A stretch of DNA of 64,000 nucleotides, from the NCBI GenBank assembly GCA_028282705.1, contig JANQHI010000045.1, forward strand, positions 1-64,000. The letters run 5' to 3'. Made by a program: the position numbers and the translations under genes. This document shows, one piece after another, positions 34,902 through 44,182 of this stretch. The stretch's first letter is position 1, and the number at the start of each line of letters is the position of its first letter. The notes under the pieces were generated by a model. The model was given only the letters and a program-made list of their open reading frames with translations. It made no database searches and was not told the DNA's origin. The DNA comes from Prolixibacteraceae bacterium (GTDB taxonomy: Bacteria > Bacteroidota > Bacteroidia > Bacteroidales > Prolixibacteraceae).

Positions 34902-37361
34902 ATGGAAAATCAGAAGTTTTATTATGACAATAAAATAGTCAAGCTTTTTATCCTGGCTACCATTATTTGGGGAGTGGTTGGAGTGCTTGTGGGGGTAGTC
35001 ATTGCCCTTCAACTGGCATTCCCAATTTTCAATTTTGGGTTAGAATATACCACTTTTGGAAGGGTAAGGCCCATCCACACCAATGCCATCATATTTGCAT
35101 TTGTGGGCAATGCCATTTTTGCAGGAGTATATTATTCTTTGCAAAAACTGCTAAAAGCCAGGATGTTTAGTGACATACTCAGTAAAATCCATTTTTGGGG
35201 CTGGCAAACCATTATAGTGCTGGCAGCAGTAACTTTTGTATTTGGGATAACCACCTCAAAAGAGTATGCTGAACTGGAATGGCCCATAGATATATTGATC
35301 ACCATTATTTGGGTAGTATTTGGCTGGAACATGATTGGAACCATCATAAAGAGGCGTGTCCAGCATATTTATGCAGCCATTTGGTGGTATCTGGCAACTT
35401 TTCTTGGAGTGGCCATCCTGCATGTGGTTAATTCACTGGCTTTACCCATTTCATTAACCAAGAGTTATTCCATATTTGCTGGGGCACAGGATGCAGTAGT
35501 ACAATGGTGGTATGGGCACAATGCTGTGGCCTTTTTCCTGACAACTCCTTTCCTGGGGCTTATGTATTATTACCTGCCAAAAGCAGCCAACAGGCCAATC
35601 TATTCCTATAAATTATCTATCATCCACTTCTGGTCACTTATATTCCTGTACATGTGGGCAGGACCTCATCATTTGCTTTACCAGGCACTACCTGAGTGGG
35701 CACAAGCATTAGGGGTAACTTTTTCTGTGATGCTGATAGCCCCTTCATGGGGAGGGATGATAAATGGGTTGCTTACACTGAGAGGAGCCTGGGATAAAGT
35801 GAGGGACAGTGCAGCCCTGAAATTCTTTGTGGTAGCAGTAACTGCCTATGGTATGTCGACCTTTGAAGGCCCTATGATGTCTTTGAAAATGGTTAACCAG
35901 ATGACCCATTTTACTGACTGGACAGTGGCACACACCCATATTGCAGGCATGGGCTGGAATGGAGGTATTGTATTTGGTATCCTGTACTGGATAATCCCAA
36001 AATTATTCAAAACAAAACTCTTTTCTGAAAAACTGGCCAATACCCATTTCTGGATGGCTACACTGGCTATTTTGCTATATGCTATCCCACTGTACTGGGC
36101 AGCTGTTACCCAATGGCTTATGTGGCGTGACTATACCCCTGAGGGCTTCCTGGCATACCCCAACTTCCTGGAAACACTGACACAGATACTACCCATGTAT
36201 ACCATCAGGATAGTGGCTGGTGTGCTTTACCTTGCAGGATTCCTGGTAATGGTATTCAATCTGTTTAAAACCATGGCAAAAGGCACAGTTGAAAGCAATG
36301 AAGCTGCTGAAGCCCCAGCACTTGAAAAACAGGTAAGTGCACGCAACCCACTCACTGAAACCATTCACAGGTGGATGGAAAGGAGGGCAGTAAGGTTCTC
36401 TGTTTGGGTGTTTATTGCACTGGTCATTGGTGGAATAGTTGAAATCATACCAATGATCTTTATCAAATCAAATGTACCTACCATTGAATCAGTCAAACCA
36501 TACACACCCCTCGAATTGGAAGGGCGTGACCTTTATATTAAAGAAGGGTGTTACACATGCCATTCCCAAATGGTAAGGCCATTCAGGTGGGAAACTGACA
36601 GGTATGGAGAGTACTCAAAAATTGGTGAATTTGTATATGACCATCCTTACCAATGGGGGTCAAGGAGGATAGGGCCAGACCTGGCACGTGCAGGGGTAGT
36701 AACCAGCCCTATGTACAAAAATGCTGCATGGCATTATAGCCACTTTATGGACCCACAGAAAATGAACCAACAATCCATTATGCCCAACTATGCCTGGTTT
36801 GCTGATAAAGACATCAACCTGGATATGGTTCCTGCCAAAATAAGGGCCATGCAAAAGCTGGGTGTACCCTATGAAGAAGGGTATGATGAAAAAGCTGTGG
36901 AAGACCTGTTGATACAAGCAAACAAGATTGTGAAAGAATTAAAACAATCAAACATTGAAATAGAGCCAACCAAACAGATGGTTGCAATGATTGCTTATAT
37001 GCACAAACTGGGCAGGGACATTACCATCCCTATTGAAACTGTTGACCTGACTGGTGGGGCTTCATTTGAAGATGTGGTGCTTCCTACCTCAACAGCTGAC
37101 ATGAAAGCAGGGAAGACCCTGTTTGGGCAATACTGCACTGTTTGCCATGGAATGGATGGTAAAGGTATTGCCACCTTCCCTGACCTGACTGATGATGAGT
37201 GGATAACAGGCAATACCCCAGCCATTGTAGTTGAACAAATTACAAATGGTAACATTGCCAAGGGAATGACACCATACAAAGGCATTTTATCTGAAAAACA
37301 GATTGAACAGTTAGCAAGTTATATATTAAATGAATTGAACACCAATGAAAATAATCAGTAA
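34902..37361 (+). CDS. ccoN: cbb3 oxidase fused subunits CcoN-CcoO with extra C-terminal cytochrome c domain
   Basis: The 819-residue protein has three parts. Residues 1-475 are the twelve-helix CcoN core with heme/Cu-B ligands in WWYGHNAVAFFLT near 207, GPHHLLYQALPEW near 255 and VAHTHIAGMGWNGG near 346. Residues ~505-680 are CcoO, anchored by one helix, with heme site CYTCH near 549. Residues ~725-819 form an additional class I cytochrome c domain with CTVCH near 745, closely similar to the domain in CcoP of this operon. CcoNO fusion is known in Bacteroidota; the extra domain makes a triple fusion. Confidence 0.93.
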   Translation: MENQKFYYDNKIVKLFILATIIWGVVGVLVGVVIALQLAFPIFNFGLEYTTFGRVRPIHTNAIIFAFVGNAIFAGVYYSLQKLLKARMFSDILSKIHFWGWQTIIVLAAVTFVFGITTSKEYAELEWPIDILITIIWVVFGWNMIGTIIKRRVQHIYAAIWWYLATFLGVAILHVVNSLALPISLTKSYSIFAGAQDAVVQWWYGHNAVAFFLTTPFLGLMYYYLPKAANRPIYSYKLSIIHFWSLIFLYMWAGPHHLLYQALPEWAQALGVTFSVMLIAPSWGGMINGLLTLRGAWDKVRDSAALKFFVVAVTAYGMSTFEGPMMSLKMVNQMTHFTDWTVAHTHIAGMGWNGGIVFGILYWIIPKLFKTKLFSEKLANTHFWMATLAILLYAIPLYWAAVTQWLMWRDYTPEGFLAYPNFLETLTQILPMYTIRIVAGVLYLAGFLVMVFNLFKTMAKGTVESNEAAEAPALEKQVSARNPLTETIHRWMERRAVRFSVWVFIALVIGGIVEIIPMIFIKSNVPTIESVKPYTPLELEGRDLYIKEGCYTCHSQMVRPFRWETDRYGEYSKIGEFVYDHPYQWGSRRIGPDLARAGVVTSPMYKNAAWHYSHFMDPQKMNQQSIMPNYAWFADKDINLDMVPAKIRAMQKLGVPYEEGYDEKAVEDLLIQANKIVKELKQSNIEIEPTKQMVAMIAYMHKLGRDITIPIETVDLTGGASFEDVVLPTSTADMKAGKTLFGQYCTVCHGMDGKGIATFPDLTDDEWITGNTPAIVVEQITNGNIAKGMTPYKGILSEKQIEQLASYILNELNTNENNQ

Positions 37362-37542
37362 TTTTTTAGAAGATATTGAAGGGATACAAATCTTTTATAT
37401 CATTGGGCTATTAATATTCTTCATTTTATTTATTGTGATCCTGGTTAGGACACTGAGAAGGCCTAACAAAGAAATGGATGATATCAAAAACTCCATCCTG
37501 AATGATAACAAAAGTGAGGAAACAATAACATCACAACCTTAA
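37345..37542 (+). CDS. Small cbb3 subunit, CcoQ-like
   Basis: The 65-residue protein has one membrane segment (about 16-36) and a polar tail rich in Lys, Asp and Asn. Position and size match CcoQ (FixQ), which stabilises the oxidase. It overlaps the end of ccoN by 17 bases, so it is translationally coupled. Sequence identity to the family is weak at this length. Confidence 0.7.
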   Translation: MKIISNFLEDIEGIQIFYIIGLLIFFILFIVILVRTLRRPNKEMDDIKNSILNDNKSEETITSQP

Positions 37543-37553
37543 AACCAGTTATT

Positions 37554-38129
37554 ATGGCATCAGAAAAAAACAATACAAAAGATCAACATGAGCCTATGAT
37601 GGATCATGAATATGATGGCATTAAAGAATTAAATAACCCTCCCCCAGCTTGGATCATGGCCATATTTTACATCACCATTGGGTTCTCAATTTTGTATGGG
37701 GCATACTATTTTTGGTTGGATGTGGGAGACCATCAGGATGCTGAATATGCGCGCAAAAGTGCCAAACATGATGCAAAATACCAGTTGGTAAACCAATCAG
37801 CAGAAGACCTGGCTTTGCTCACTGATGCAGCTAGCCTGGCTGAAGGGAGGGCTGTATATGATGCCATGAACTGTTTTGCATGCCATGGCATGAATGGTGA
37901 AGGGAATGCCATTGGTCCCAACCTCACTGATGAATACTGGATAAATGGTTGCAGTTTTGAGGATGTGTTTAACATTATCAAAAATGGGAATCCTGCTAAA
38001 GGGATGACACCATTCAAAGGGCAAATAAGTGATACAAAAATCCAACAGGTAAGTAGCTACATCCTTGAGAATTTGGTGGGGACTACCCCTGCTAATGCCA
38101 GGGAAGCACAAGGAGAAAAATGTAATTAA
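37554..38129 (+). CDS. ccoP: cbb3 oxidase subunit CcoP, single-heme form
   Basis: The protein has 191 residues. The N-terminal FixP_N motif (YDGIKELNNPPPAWIM near residue 20) leads into a membrane segment, then one cytochrome c domain with CFACH at 106 and an axial Met in KGMTPF near 150. Standard CcoP has two heme domains. Here only one is present, and a near-copy of it is fused to the end of CcoN. Confidence 0.9.
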   Translation: MASEKNNTKDQHEPMMDHEYDGIKELNNPPPAWIMAIFYITIGFSILYGAYYFWLDVGDHQDAEYARKSAKHDAKYQLVNQSAEDLALLTDAASLAEGRAVYDAMNCFACHGMNGEGNAIGPNLTDEYWINGCSFEDVFNIIKNGNPAKGMTPFKGQISDTKIQQVSSYILENLVGTTPANAREAQGEKCN

Positions 38130-38145
38130 AATTATTATTGGGAAT

Positions 38146-38282
38146 AGGTTGCCTAAAAATTTTTGTGGTTCTTAGTTCTTTTTTTGTGTAACTTTGTGGT
38201 AAATACAATATTATTCCACAAAGAGTTCCAAAAGTTTCACAAAGCAATCCATAAACTTTAACTTTTGTTTTTTAGGCAACCT
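38146..38282. repeat. Nested inverted-repeat element between ccoP and ccoG
   Basis: AGGTTGCCTAAAAA at 38146-38159 is matched perfectly by its complement at 38269-38282. Inside it, CTTTGTGG (38192-38199) is matched by CCACAAAG (38216-38223). The 137-base block has no coding potential. The inner CTTTGTGGTAAA string recurs at 41619-41630 next to the GxxExxY gene. It looks like a small palindromic mobile unit, but no target duplication is visible. Confidence 0.5.
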
Positions 38283-38309
38283 GTTTTTCTTTTTCTTAAA
38301 TTTGAACAT

Positions 38310-39674
38310 ATGGCAGAAAAAGAAAATGCTTTCAGGGATAAGCCCATCAACCTGGATGAAAAAGGAAGTAGGAAATGGGTGTATGCTAAAAAGCCAAAGG
38401 GGAAATGGTATACCAGAAGGACTATCTTCAGTTGGTTTGTCCTGGCTTTCTTTGTGGCAGTCCCTTTTATAAAAATAAATGGCAACCCATTTATTTTAAT
38501 GGATATAGCCAACAGGAAATTCATTTTATTTGGAGTGATCTTCTGGGCTCAAGATACATTTATCCTGGCATTGCTGATGCTGTCATTTGTTTTATTCATT
38601 ATCCTGTTCACAGTTACTTTTGGCAGGATATGGTGTGGATGGGCATGCCCCCAGACCATCTTCCTGGAAATGGTATTCAGGAAAATTGAATACCTGATTG
38701 AGGGAGATTACAGGAAACGCCTTGACCTGGATAATAGCCCCTGGACACCAGGAAAAATATTTAAAAAAACTACTAAACACAGTATTTTTATCCTGATATC
38801 AATTGCCATGACCAACACCTTCCTGATGTGGTTCATTGGCAGTGAAAGGTGGCTGGAAATGGTTTCAGAACCCGTTGGTGAAAACCTTTCAGGGTTTATT
38901 ATCATGCTGTTTGTTTCAGCTTTCTTCTATTGGGTATATTCCTATTTCAGGGAACAAATATGCACAATGGTTTGCCCCTATGGAAGGATGCAGGGGGTGT
39001 TGCTTGATTCAAAATCAATTGTGGTAACCTATGATTACCAGAGGGGTGAGCCAAGGGGGATGAAAAATGAAGGTGACTGCATAAATTGTAAAAGGTGTGT
39101 ATCAGCCTGCCCCACAGGGATTGACATCAGGGATGGTACCCAATTGGAATGCATTAATTGCACAGCCTGCATTGATGAGTGCAATAGTGTAATGAAAATG
39201 GTAGAACAGAAACCCAACCTCATTAGGTTTGATTCAATGCATAACATCAAAACTGGCACAAAAACTGTTTGGAATACCAGGAACAGGGCCTACAGTGTGG
39301 TACTGCTCATCCTGTTCAGCTTTTTTGTGTACACCCTGCTAACAAGGCCAGTCATCGAAACTACCATTTTAAGGACCCCAGGTTTGCTTTATCAGGAAAA
39401 TGCAGATAATACCATTTCCAATGTTTACAATATGAAAATTGTAAATAAAACCCATGATGAAATGGAATTGGAAATGCGCCTGGTATCACATAAAGGTGAG
39501 ATAAAACTTGCAGGCAATAAAATTGTTGTTAAAGACCAGGATTACTTTGAATCTACCTTTATTTTGTACATCCCTAAAAAGGAGCTTGAAAGTGATAAAA
39601 CCAAGGTAAAGTTTGGTATTTTTAAAGGAGATAAATTACTGGAAACCTATACCACATCATTTGTAGGGCCATGA
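38310..39674 (+). CDS. ccoG: cbb3 oxidase accessory protein CcoG (RdxA/FixG)
   Basis: The protein has 454 residues from ATG 38310. Four to five membrane segments include the conserved CGWACPQTIFLEMVFRKIE near residue 111 and CTMVCPYGRMQGVLLD near 217. Two 4Fe-4S motifs follow (CINCKRCVSACP near 254 and CINCTACIDECN near 278), then a membrane segment and a C-terminal periplasmic Ig-like domain. CcoG acts in copper reduction during cbb3 assembly. An upstream in-frame ATG at 38265 lies inside the inverted-repeat element and is rejected. Confidence 0.93.
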   Translation: MAEKENAFRDKPINLDEKGSRKWVYAKKPKGKWYTRRTIFSWFVLAFFVAVPFIKINGNPFILMDIANRKFILFGVIFWAQDTFILALLMLSFVLFIILFTVTFGRIWCGWACPQTIFLEMVFRKIEYLIEGDYRKRLDLDNSPWTPGKIFKKTTKHSIFILISIAMTNTFLMWFIGSERWLEMVSEPVGENLSGFIIMLFVSAFFYWVYSYFREQICTMVCPYGRMQGVLLDSKSIVVTYDYQRGEPRGMKNEGDCINCKRCVSACPTGIDIRDGTQLECINCTACIDECNSVMKMVEQKPNLIRFDSMHNIKTGTKTVWNTRNRAYSVVLLILFSFFVYTLLTRPVIETTILRTPGLLYQENADNTISNVYNMKIVNKTHDEMELEMRLVSHKGEIKLAGNKIVVKDQDYFESTFILYIPKKELESDKTKVKFGIFKGDKLLETYTTSFVGP

Positions 39675-39738
39675 CTTGGATGCTGGATTGATGCTGGATA
39701 ATAATGAAAACTGGATAAAGAATAAAAAGGATAAAGTG

Positions 39739-40188
39739 ATGAAGATAAAATTTAATTGGGGTACAGGCATATTCCTGTTTTTGATGTTATTTTTAATAGC
39801 TTGTGGTGTGTTTATCTATTTTGCATCCCAACAAGATGTGAACCTGGTGCATAAAAACTATTATGAAAAAGGGGTGGATTATTCTGAGCAAATGAAGGTT
39901 GAATCCCGTTCAGCACAATTCAGGAATTTGATTTCAGTGGATGAAGCAGCTGAAACTTTTTCTATCCAATTTGATAGCACCTTAGCAGCCAGGATTGACT
40001 CAGGAGAAGTGCTGTTTTATTACCCTGCTGAAAGCTCAAAAGACCTGCTGATACCTTTGGTAGCTGAACATACAACCAGGGTACTTAAGTCAGGGCTGTT
40101 GCATGGTAGGTATGAAGTAATAATTACCTGGTTTATGGAAGGGGAAGAATATGAGGTTACAAAAACCATAGTCAACAAACAAAATTAA
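39739..40188 (+). CDS. FixH-family protein (CcoH)
   Basis: The protein has 149 residues from ATG 39739: one N-terminal membrane segment (about 8-30), then the family motif NLVHKNYYEKGVDYSEQM near residue 37 and a periplasmic beta domain. FixH/CcoH supports oxidase maturation next to CcoI. An earlier ATG at 39676 is rejected because its 21 codons are low-complexity repeat DNA of the TGGATGCTGGAT kind. Confidence 0.85.
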   Translation: MKIKFNWGTGIFLFLMLFLIACGVFIYFASQQDVNLVHKNYYEKGVDYSEQMKVESRSAQFRNLISVDEAAETFSIQFDSTLAARIDSGEVLFYYPAESSKDLLIPLVAEHTTRVLKSGLLHGRYEVIITWFMEGEEYEVTKTIVNKQN

Positions 40189-40221
40189 AAAAGCTACTTT
40201 CCACTAAAACTGATCATACAA

Positions 40222-40977
40222 ATGGCCATTCTTTTATCAGCTATATTACTTGGGTTAATGGGAAGCTTCCATTGTGCTGGCATGTGTGGCCCCATTGCCA
40301 TAGCCTTGCCACTGCATGGAAATACAACTTTACAAAAAATATTTGGAGGCATTTTATATAACTCTGGGCGCACCATTACCTATGGGGTAATGGGGGCTGC
40401 TTTTGGGGCTTTGGGGCAAGGGATGCAACTAATAGGCTTCCAGCAAAAAATATCAGTAATTATGGGTGCATTAATGATCATTTCTGTGCTATTCCCTTCC
40501 TTGTTTAAAAACCAATACAGCCTTGATAAAAGCTGGACGAAAGTTGTGGCTAAATTAAAAACATCATTGGGTAAGCTGTTTTCTGTGCGTTCATTTTCAA
40601 GCCTTTTCCTGATTGGGCTGCTGAATGGGCTGCTGCCCTGTGGACTGGTTTATATGGCCATTGCTGGGGCAATTGGCACAGGTGAAATTACCTTGGGCAC
40701 ACTGTACATGGTTATTTTTGGTTTGGGAACTATCCCCATGATGCTGGCTATTTCGCTGGCTGGGAATTTTTTAAGTACTGCTATCAGGAATAAAATAAAC
40801 AAGCTGATCCCTTTCCTTGTAGTATTGGTAGGCCTGTTTTTTATTTTGCGTGGGCTAAGCCTGGGGATACCATTCTTGAGCCCTCCCAAAGAAAAGATAG
40901 AGCAGAAGTTTGAGAAAAGCCTGGAGAGTGAAACAGAAGAGTTGCATAAAAGCTCAAAAGGGGATTGTTGTAGTTAG
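40222..40977 (+). CDS. TauE/SafE-like membrane protein of the cbb3 maturation cluster
   Basis: The 251-residue protein has six membrane segments. The first helix ends in GSFHCAGMCGPIAIALP, a Cys/Met pair typical of the small DsbD/TauE-SafE-like proteins (pfam Urease-accessory-like) found beside ccoG and fixH in Bacteroidota. GLLNGLLPCGLVYMAIAGAI near residue 135 repeats the pattern with a second Cys. It probably handles copper or thiol reduction for the oxidase; sulfite export is unlikely here. The C-terminal tail ends in KGDCCS. Confidence 0.8.
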   Translation: MAILLSAILLGLMGSFHCAGMCGPIAIALPLHGNTTLQKIFGGILYNSGRTITYGVMGAAFGALGQGMQLIGFQQKISVIMGALMIISVLFPSLFKNQYSLDKSWTKVVAKLKTSLGKLFSVRSFSSLFLIGLLNGLLPCGLVYMAIAGAIGTGEITLGTLYMVIFGLGTIPMMLAISLAGNFLSTAIRNKINKLIPFLVVLVGLFFILRGLSLGIPFLSPPKEKIEQKFEKSLESETEELHKSSKGDCCS

Positions 40978-41009
40978 TTTTAATTTTGATTGATTATTAA
41001 AAGAAATTG

Positions 41010-41626
41010 CCACAAAGGCAGAAAAACTCAAAGAATACACAAAAAATTATATTAACCTTCTATACATATGAAATGAGCATAAATAAATTTAAACATTTAT
41101 ATATCAGATGGAATGATTAAATTTTTTATGTGAATTCCATCTGTTACCACTGAAAAATATAAAATTTGAACAGATGAAATATAAATCAATTGATACTGAA
41201 ACTGAAAATATTGCCAAACATGTGGTTGATGCAGCTTACAAAGTACATAAATCTCTTGGACCAGGTTTACTAGAAAAAGTGTATGAAATTTGTTTTTGTC
41301 ATGAACTTGCAAAAAAAGGGCTTCAATGCAAAAGGCAGCTGGACATACCTATTATATATGACAATTTAGAATTTAAAGAAGGTTTAAGATTAGATGTATT
41401 AGTAGAGGATAAGATAATTTGTGAGTTAAAGGCATTGGAGAATGTTAATCCAGTATGGGAAGCCCAAATATTGAGTCATCTTAAACTTACTGGAAAAAGG
41501 CTAGGTTTTCTAATTAACTTTAATGTCCCTAAAATTAAAGATGGAATAAGAAGGTTTGTAATGTGATAAAAATTATTCAAAGGCACAATGCCTTAGTGAA
41601 GAATTGGTGGCTTTCTGTCTTTGTGG
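41010..41626. repeat. Inverted repeats flanking the GxxExxY gene
   Basis: CCACAAAGGCAGAAA at 41010-41024 and TTTCTGTCTTTGTGG at 41612-41626 are inverted copies with 14 of 15 matches, enclosing one gene. A tight hairpin AAGGCA-CAA-TGCCTT (41580-41594) lies just inside the right end. The same CCACAAAG/CTTTGTGG core makes up the inner arms of the element at 38192-38223. Confidence 0.55.
41174..41566 (+). CDS. GxxExxY family protein
   Basis: The 130-residue protein has the family signature GPGLLEKVY (Gly, Glu, Tyr) near residue 33, preceded by VVDAAYKVHKSL and followed by a PD-(D/E)XK-like core: LDVLVEDKIICELKA near 77, giving Asp, Glu and Lys in nuclease-like spacing, and QILSHLKLTGKRLGFLINFN. 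The fold suggests a nuclease-like or RNA-associated role, but no function is established. It is unrelated to respiration, yet lies inside the cbb3 operon and is bounded by inverted repeats. Confidence 0.88.
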   Translation: MKYKSIDTETENIAKHVVDAAYKVHKSLGPGLLEKVYEICFCHELAKKGLQCKRQLDIPIIYDNLEFKEGLRLDVLVEDKIICELKALENVNPVWEAQILSHLKLTGKRLGFLINFNVPKIKDGIRRFVM

Positions 41627-41658
41627 TAAAATTTAGTTGGTAAGGTAAACTTTAAAAA

Positions 41659-44061
41659 GTGAGGTCAAATAAGCAGGAAAAAATAAATTGTGTGCATTGT
41701 GGGGCTGATTGTGGTAATTCTCCAGAATATTGGAATGATCTGCCATTTTGTTGCAGTGGATGCAAAACTGTTTACCAGCTCCTGAATGAAAATAAACTCT
41801 ATAAATATTATGACCTGGAAGAGACCCCTGGCATCAAGGTAGAAACCACAGAGTTTGGAAATAAATATGCTTTTCTTGATAAAGAAGAGGTGGCTGAAAA
41901 ATTGATCTCCTTTAAAGAAGGAAACATTTCCAAAGTAAGATTTTTCATTCCTGTTATCCATTGTGCATCATGCATATGGCTGCTTGAAAACATGCATACC
42001 CTAAACAAAGGGATTAAATATTCTTTTGTAAACTTTACAAAAAAAGAGGTTGATATTACCTTTGACCAATCACTGATTTCTTTGCGACAACTGGTTGAAT
42101 TGTTGTCATCATTGCATTATATACCCGACCTATCCTTATCTCTTTCTGACAAAAAAGAAGAAAAAAAAAGCTATAAAAAGATACTATACAGGATTGGGGT
42201 AGCAGGGTTTGTTTTTATTAATGTGATGACTTACAGCCTGCCAGCTTATTTTAATGGGGAGCCCCTGAATGATAAATTACAAAACCTGTTTAGCCTGTTG
42301 AGTTATATCCTGGTTATTCCTGTGGCTCTGTACAGTGCCAGTGACTATTACATTTCAGCTTTTAAAAACCTGGGGAAAAAGAATATAAGTATTGACCTGC
42401 CCATAGCCATTGGCATTATTGTATTATTCCTGGTCACATCCTATGAGGTAATTTCAGGAGTGGGACCAGGGTATAGTGACAGCCTTGCAGGATTGGTATT
42501 TTTCTTGCTTATTGGCAAGTGGTACCAGGGAAAAACCTATGAAGCCCTTTCCTTTGACAGGAATTATAAATCATACTTTCCCATTGCTGTCACAAAAATC
42601 AATAAACAATTGGAAGAGAGCATCTTGCTGGAGCATATTGAAGTGGATGATGTATTGGTTGTCAGGAACAAGGAATTGATCCCTGCTGACAGTGAAATGG
42701 TTGAAGGTGAAGGAAGGATTGACTATAGTTTTGTAACAGGTGAATCAACCCCAGTGATTAAAAATGCTGGTGATTTTATTTATGCTGGTGGCAGGCAAAT
42801 GGGAGGTATTATCAAAGTAAAAGTAAAAGCTGAAGTAAACCAAAGCCACCTAACTAAACTATGGAACCAGGATAAAACCTACCAAAAACCTACTGACTCA
42901 TTAAAATCATTGTCTGATACCATCAGCAAATATTTTACATTAATCATCATTGTCATTGCCCTGGCTGGATTTATTTTCTGGTTTTTAAAAGGTGAATTTG
43001 AAACTGCCATTTTTGTATTTACTGCTGTCCTGATTGTAGCCTGTCCTTGTGCTTTGGCTCTTTCTATACCATTCACTTTTGGAAATACCATGAGGATATT
43101 TGGGAAAGCTGGGCTGTACATAAAAAATACAGAAGTAATTGAAAAGCTTTCCCACATAAACACCATTGTTTTTGATAAAACAGGCACCCTCACCAAACCC
43201 AATGAAAACAGGATTGGTTATGTGGGTAGGAAACTTTCAAAAGAAGAAATAGCAGGCATTTATTCATTGGCAAAACAATCAACCCACCCACTAAGCATTG
43301 CCCTGGCTACCCATTTTAAACAAAATAGCTACCAACCTCCCGAGCATTTTGTAGAAGTTGCAGGAAGGGGGATATATGGCAAAGTCGTCAACCTGAAAAT
43401 CAAGTTGGGGTCACAAGAATATGTAACCCAAAGCCAAACTGACACCAATATTGCTACCATGGTTTTTGTTTCAATAAATGATGAATTGGCTGGCCATTTC
43501 AAAATAGGTAACCAGTACAGGGATGGGCTGGAAAATGTTATAGGAAACCTCAAAGGTAAATTTGCTCTTTATATGGTTTCAGGAGATAATGATTCAGAAA
43601 AACAAAACCTGGAACCCCTGTTTGAAAAAAGCAACCTTCTGTTTAACCAGAAGCCAGGTGATAAAGCAGCATTTATAGCCAAATTACAACAACAAAGCTC
43701 ACATGTGCTTATGACTGGTGATGGGCTGAATGATGCTGGTGCTTTGATGCAAAGTGATGTAGCCCTGACCATTGCCAACAAAGTGTACCACTTCTCCCCT
43801 GCCAGTGATGCTGTGCTTGAGGCTGATAAATTCAATATCCTGGCCAGGTTTATCCATTTTACCAAAACTTCACTGGCTATTGTAAAAGCCAGCTTTGCCA
43901 TTTCATTCCTCTATAATATTATTGGTATCAGCTTTGCCATAACAGGGAACCTTTCCCCTATTGTAGCAGCTATTTTAATGCCTGTAAGTTCAGTATCAGT
44001 AGTTGCATTTGCAACTTTTGTAACTAGGATTACTGGAAAAATAAAGCTCAGGATCAAATAA
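41659..44061 (+). CDS. ccoI: Copper-translocating P-type ATPase CcoI (FixI)
   Basis: The 800-residue protein starts at GTG. The N-terminus has a Cys-rich zinc-ribbon-like region (CVHCGADCG, then FCCSGCKTVY) followed by an HMA domain with CASC near residue 97. Eight membrane segments, the copper motif CPC (VACPCALALSIPF near 460), the phosphorylation site DKTGT near 505, and the hinge MTGDGLNDAG near 690 identify a CopA2/FixI-type exporter that supplies copper to cbb3. It is the last gene of the cluster, separated from the rest by the GxxExxY unit. Confidence 0.94.
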   Translation: MRSNKQEKINCVHCGADCGNSPEYWNDLPFCCSGCKTVYQLLNENKLYKYYDLEETPGIKVETTEFGNKYAFLDKEEVAEKLISFKEGNISKVRFFIPVIHCASCIWLLENMHTLNKGIKYSFVNFTKKEVDITFDQSLISLRQLVELLSSLHYIPDLSLSLSDKKEEKKSYKKILYRIGVAGFVFINVMTYSLPAYFNGEPLNDKLQNLFSLLSYILVIPVALYSASDYYISAFKNLGKKNISIDLPIAIGIIVLFLVTSYEVISGVGPGYSDSLAGLVFFLLIGKWYQGKTYEALSFDRNYKSYFPIAVTKINKQLEESILLEHIEVDDVLVVRNKELIPADSEMVEGEGRIDYSFVTGESTPVIKNAGDFIYAGGRQMGGIIKVKVKAEVNQSHLTKLWNQDKTYQKPTDSLKSLSDTISKYFTLIIIVIALAGFIFWFLKGEFETAIFVFTAVLIVACPCALALSIPFTFGNTMRIFGKAGLYIKNTEVIEKLSHINTIVFDKTGTLTKPNENRIGYVGRKLSKEEIAGIYSLAKQSTHPLSIALATHFKQNSYQPPEHFVEVAGRGIYGKVVNLKIKLGSQEYVTQSQTDTNIATMVFVSINDELAGHFKIGNQYRDGLENVIGNLKGKFALYMVSGDNDSEKQNLEPLFEKSNLLFNQKPGDKAAFIAKLQQQSSHVLMTGDGLNDAGALMQSDVALTIANKVYHFSPASDAVLEADKFNILARFIHFTKTSLAIVKASFAISFLYNIIGISFAITGNLSPIVAAILMPVSSVSVVAFATFVTRITGKIKLRIK

Positions 44062-44127
44062 AACCTGAAATTCACTAAATAAATATTCCTTTCTCATTCT
44101 TCAACCCTCTATTTTCCTGTGATTCAA

Positions 44128-44160
44128 TTGTAAAACTGAACATAAAATTGTATCTTTTTG
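44128..44160 (+). promoter_or_regulatory. Candidate Bacteroidota-type promoter
   Basis: TTG at 44128-44130 is followed after 20 bases by TATCTTTTTG at 44151-44160, near the -33 TTG and -7 TAnnTTTG consensus. It lies 23 bases before the start of the secreted protein gene. A similar TTGTATCTTTTT string lies upstream of actA. Confidence 0.5.
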
Positions 44161-44182
44161 CAAATATCCAAAAAATCAAACA

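Noticed and set aside
39676-39738. N-terminal extension of the FixH-family gene
   Set aside because: The codons come from TGGATGCTGGAT-type repeats. The membrane anchor and family sequence begin at ATG 39739.
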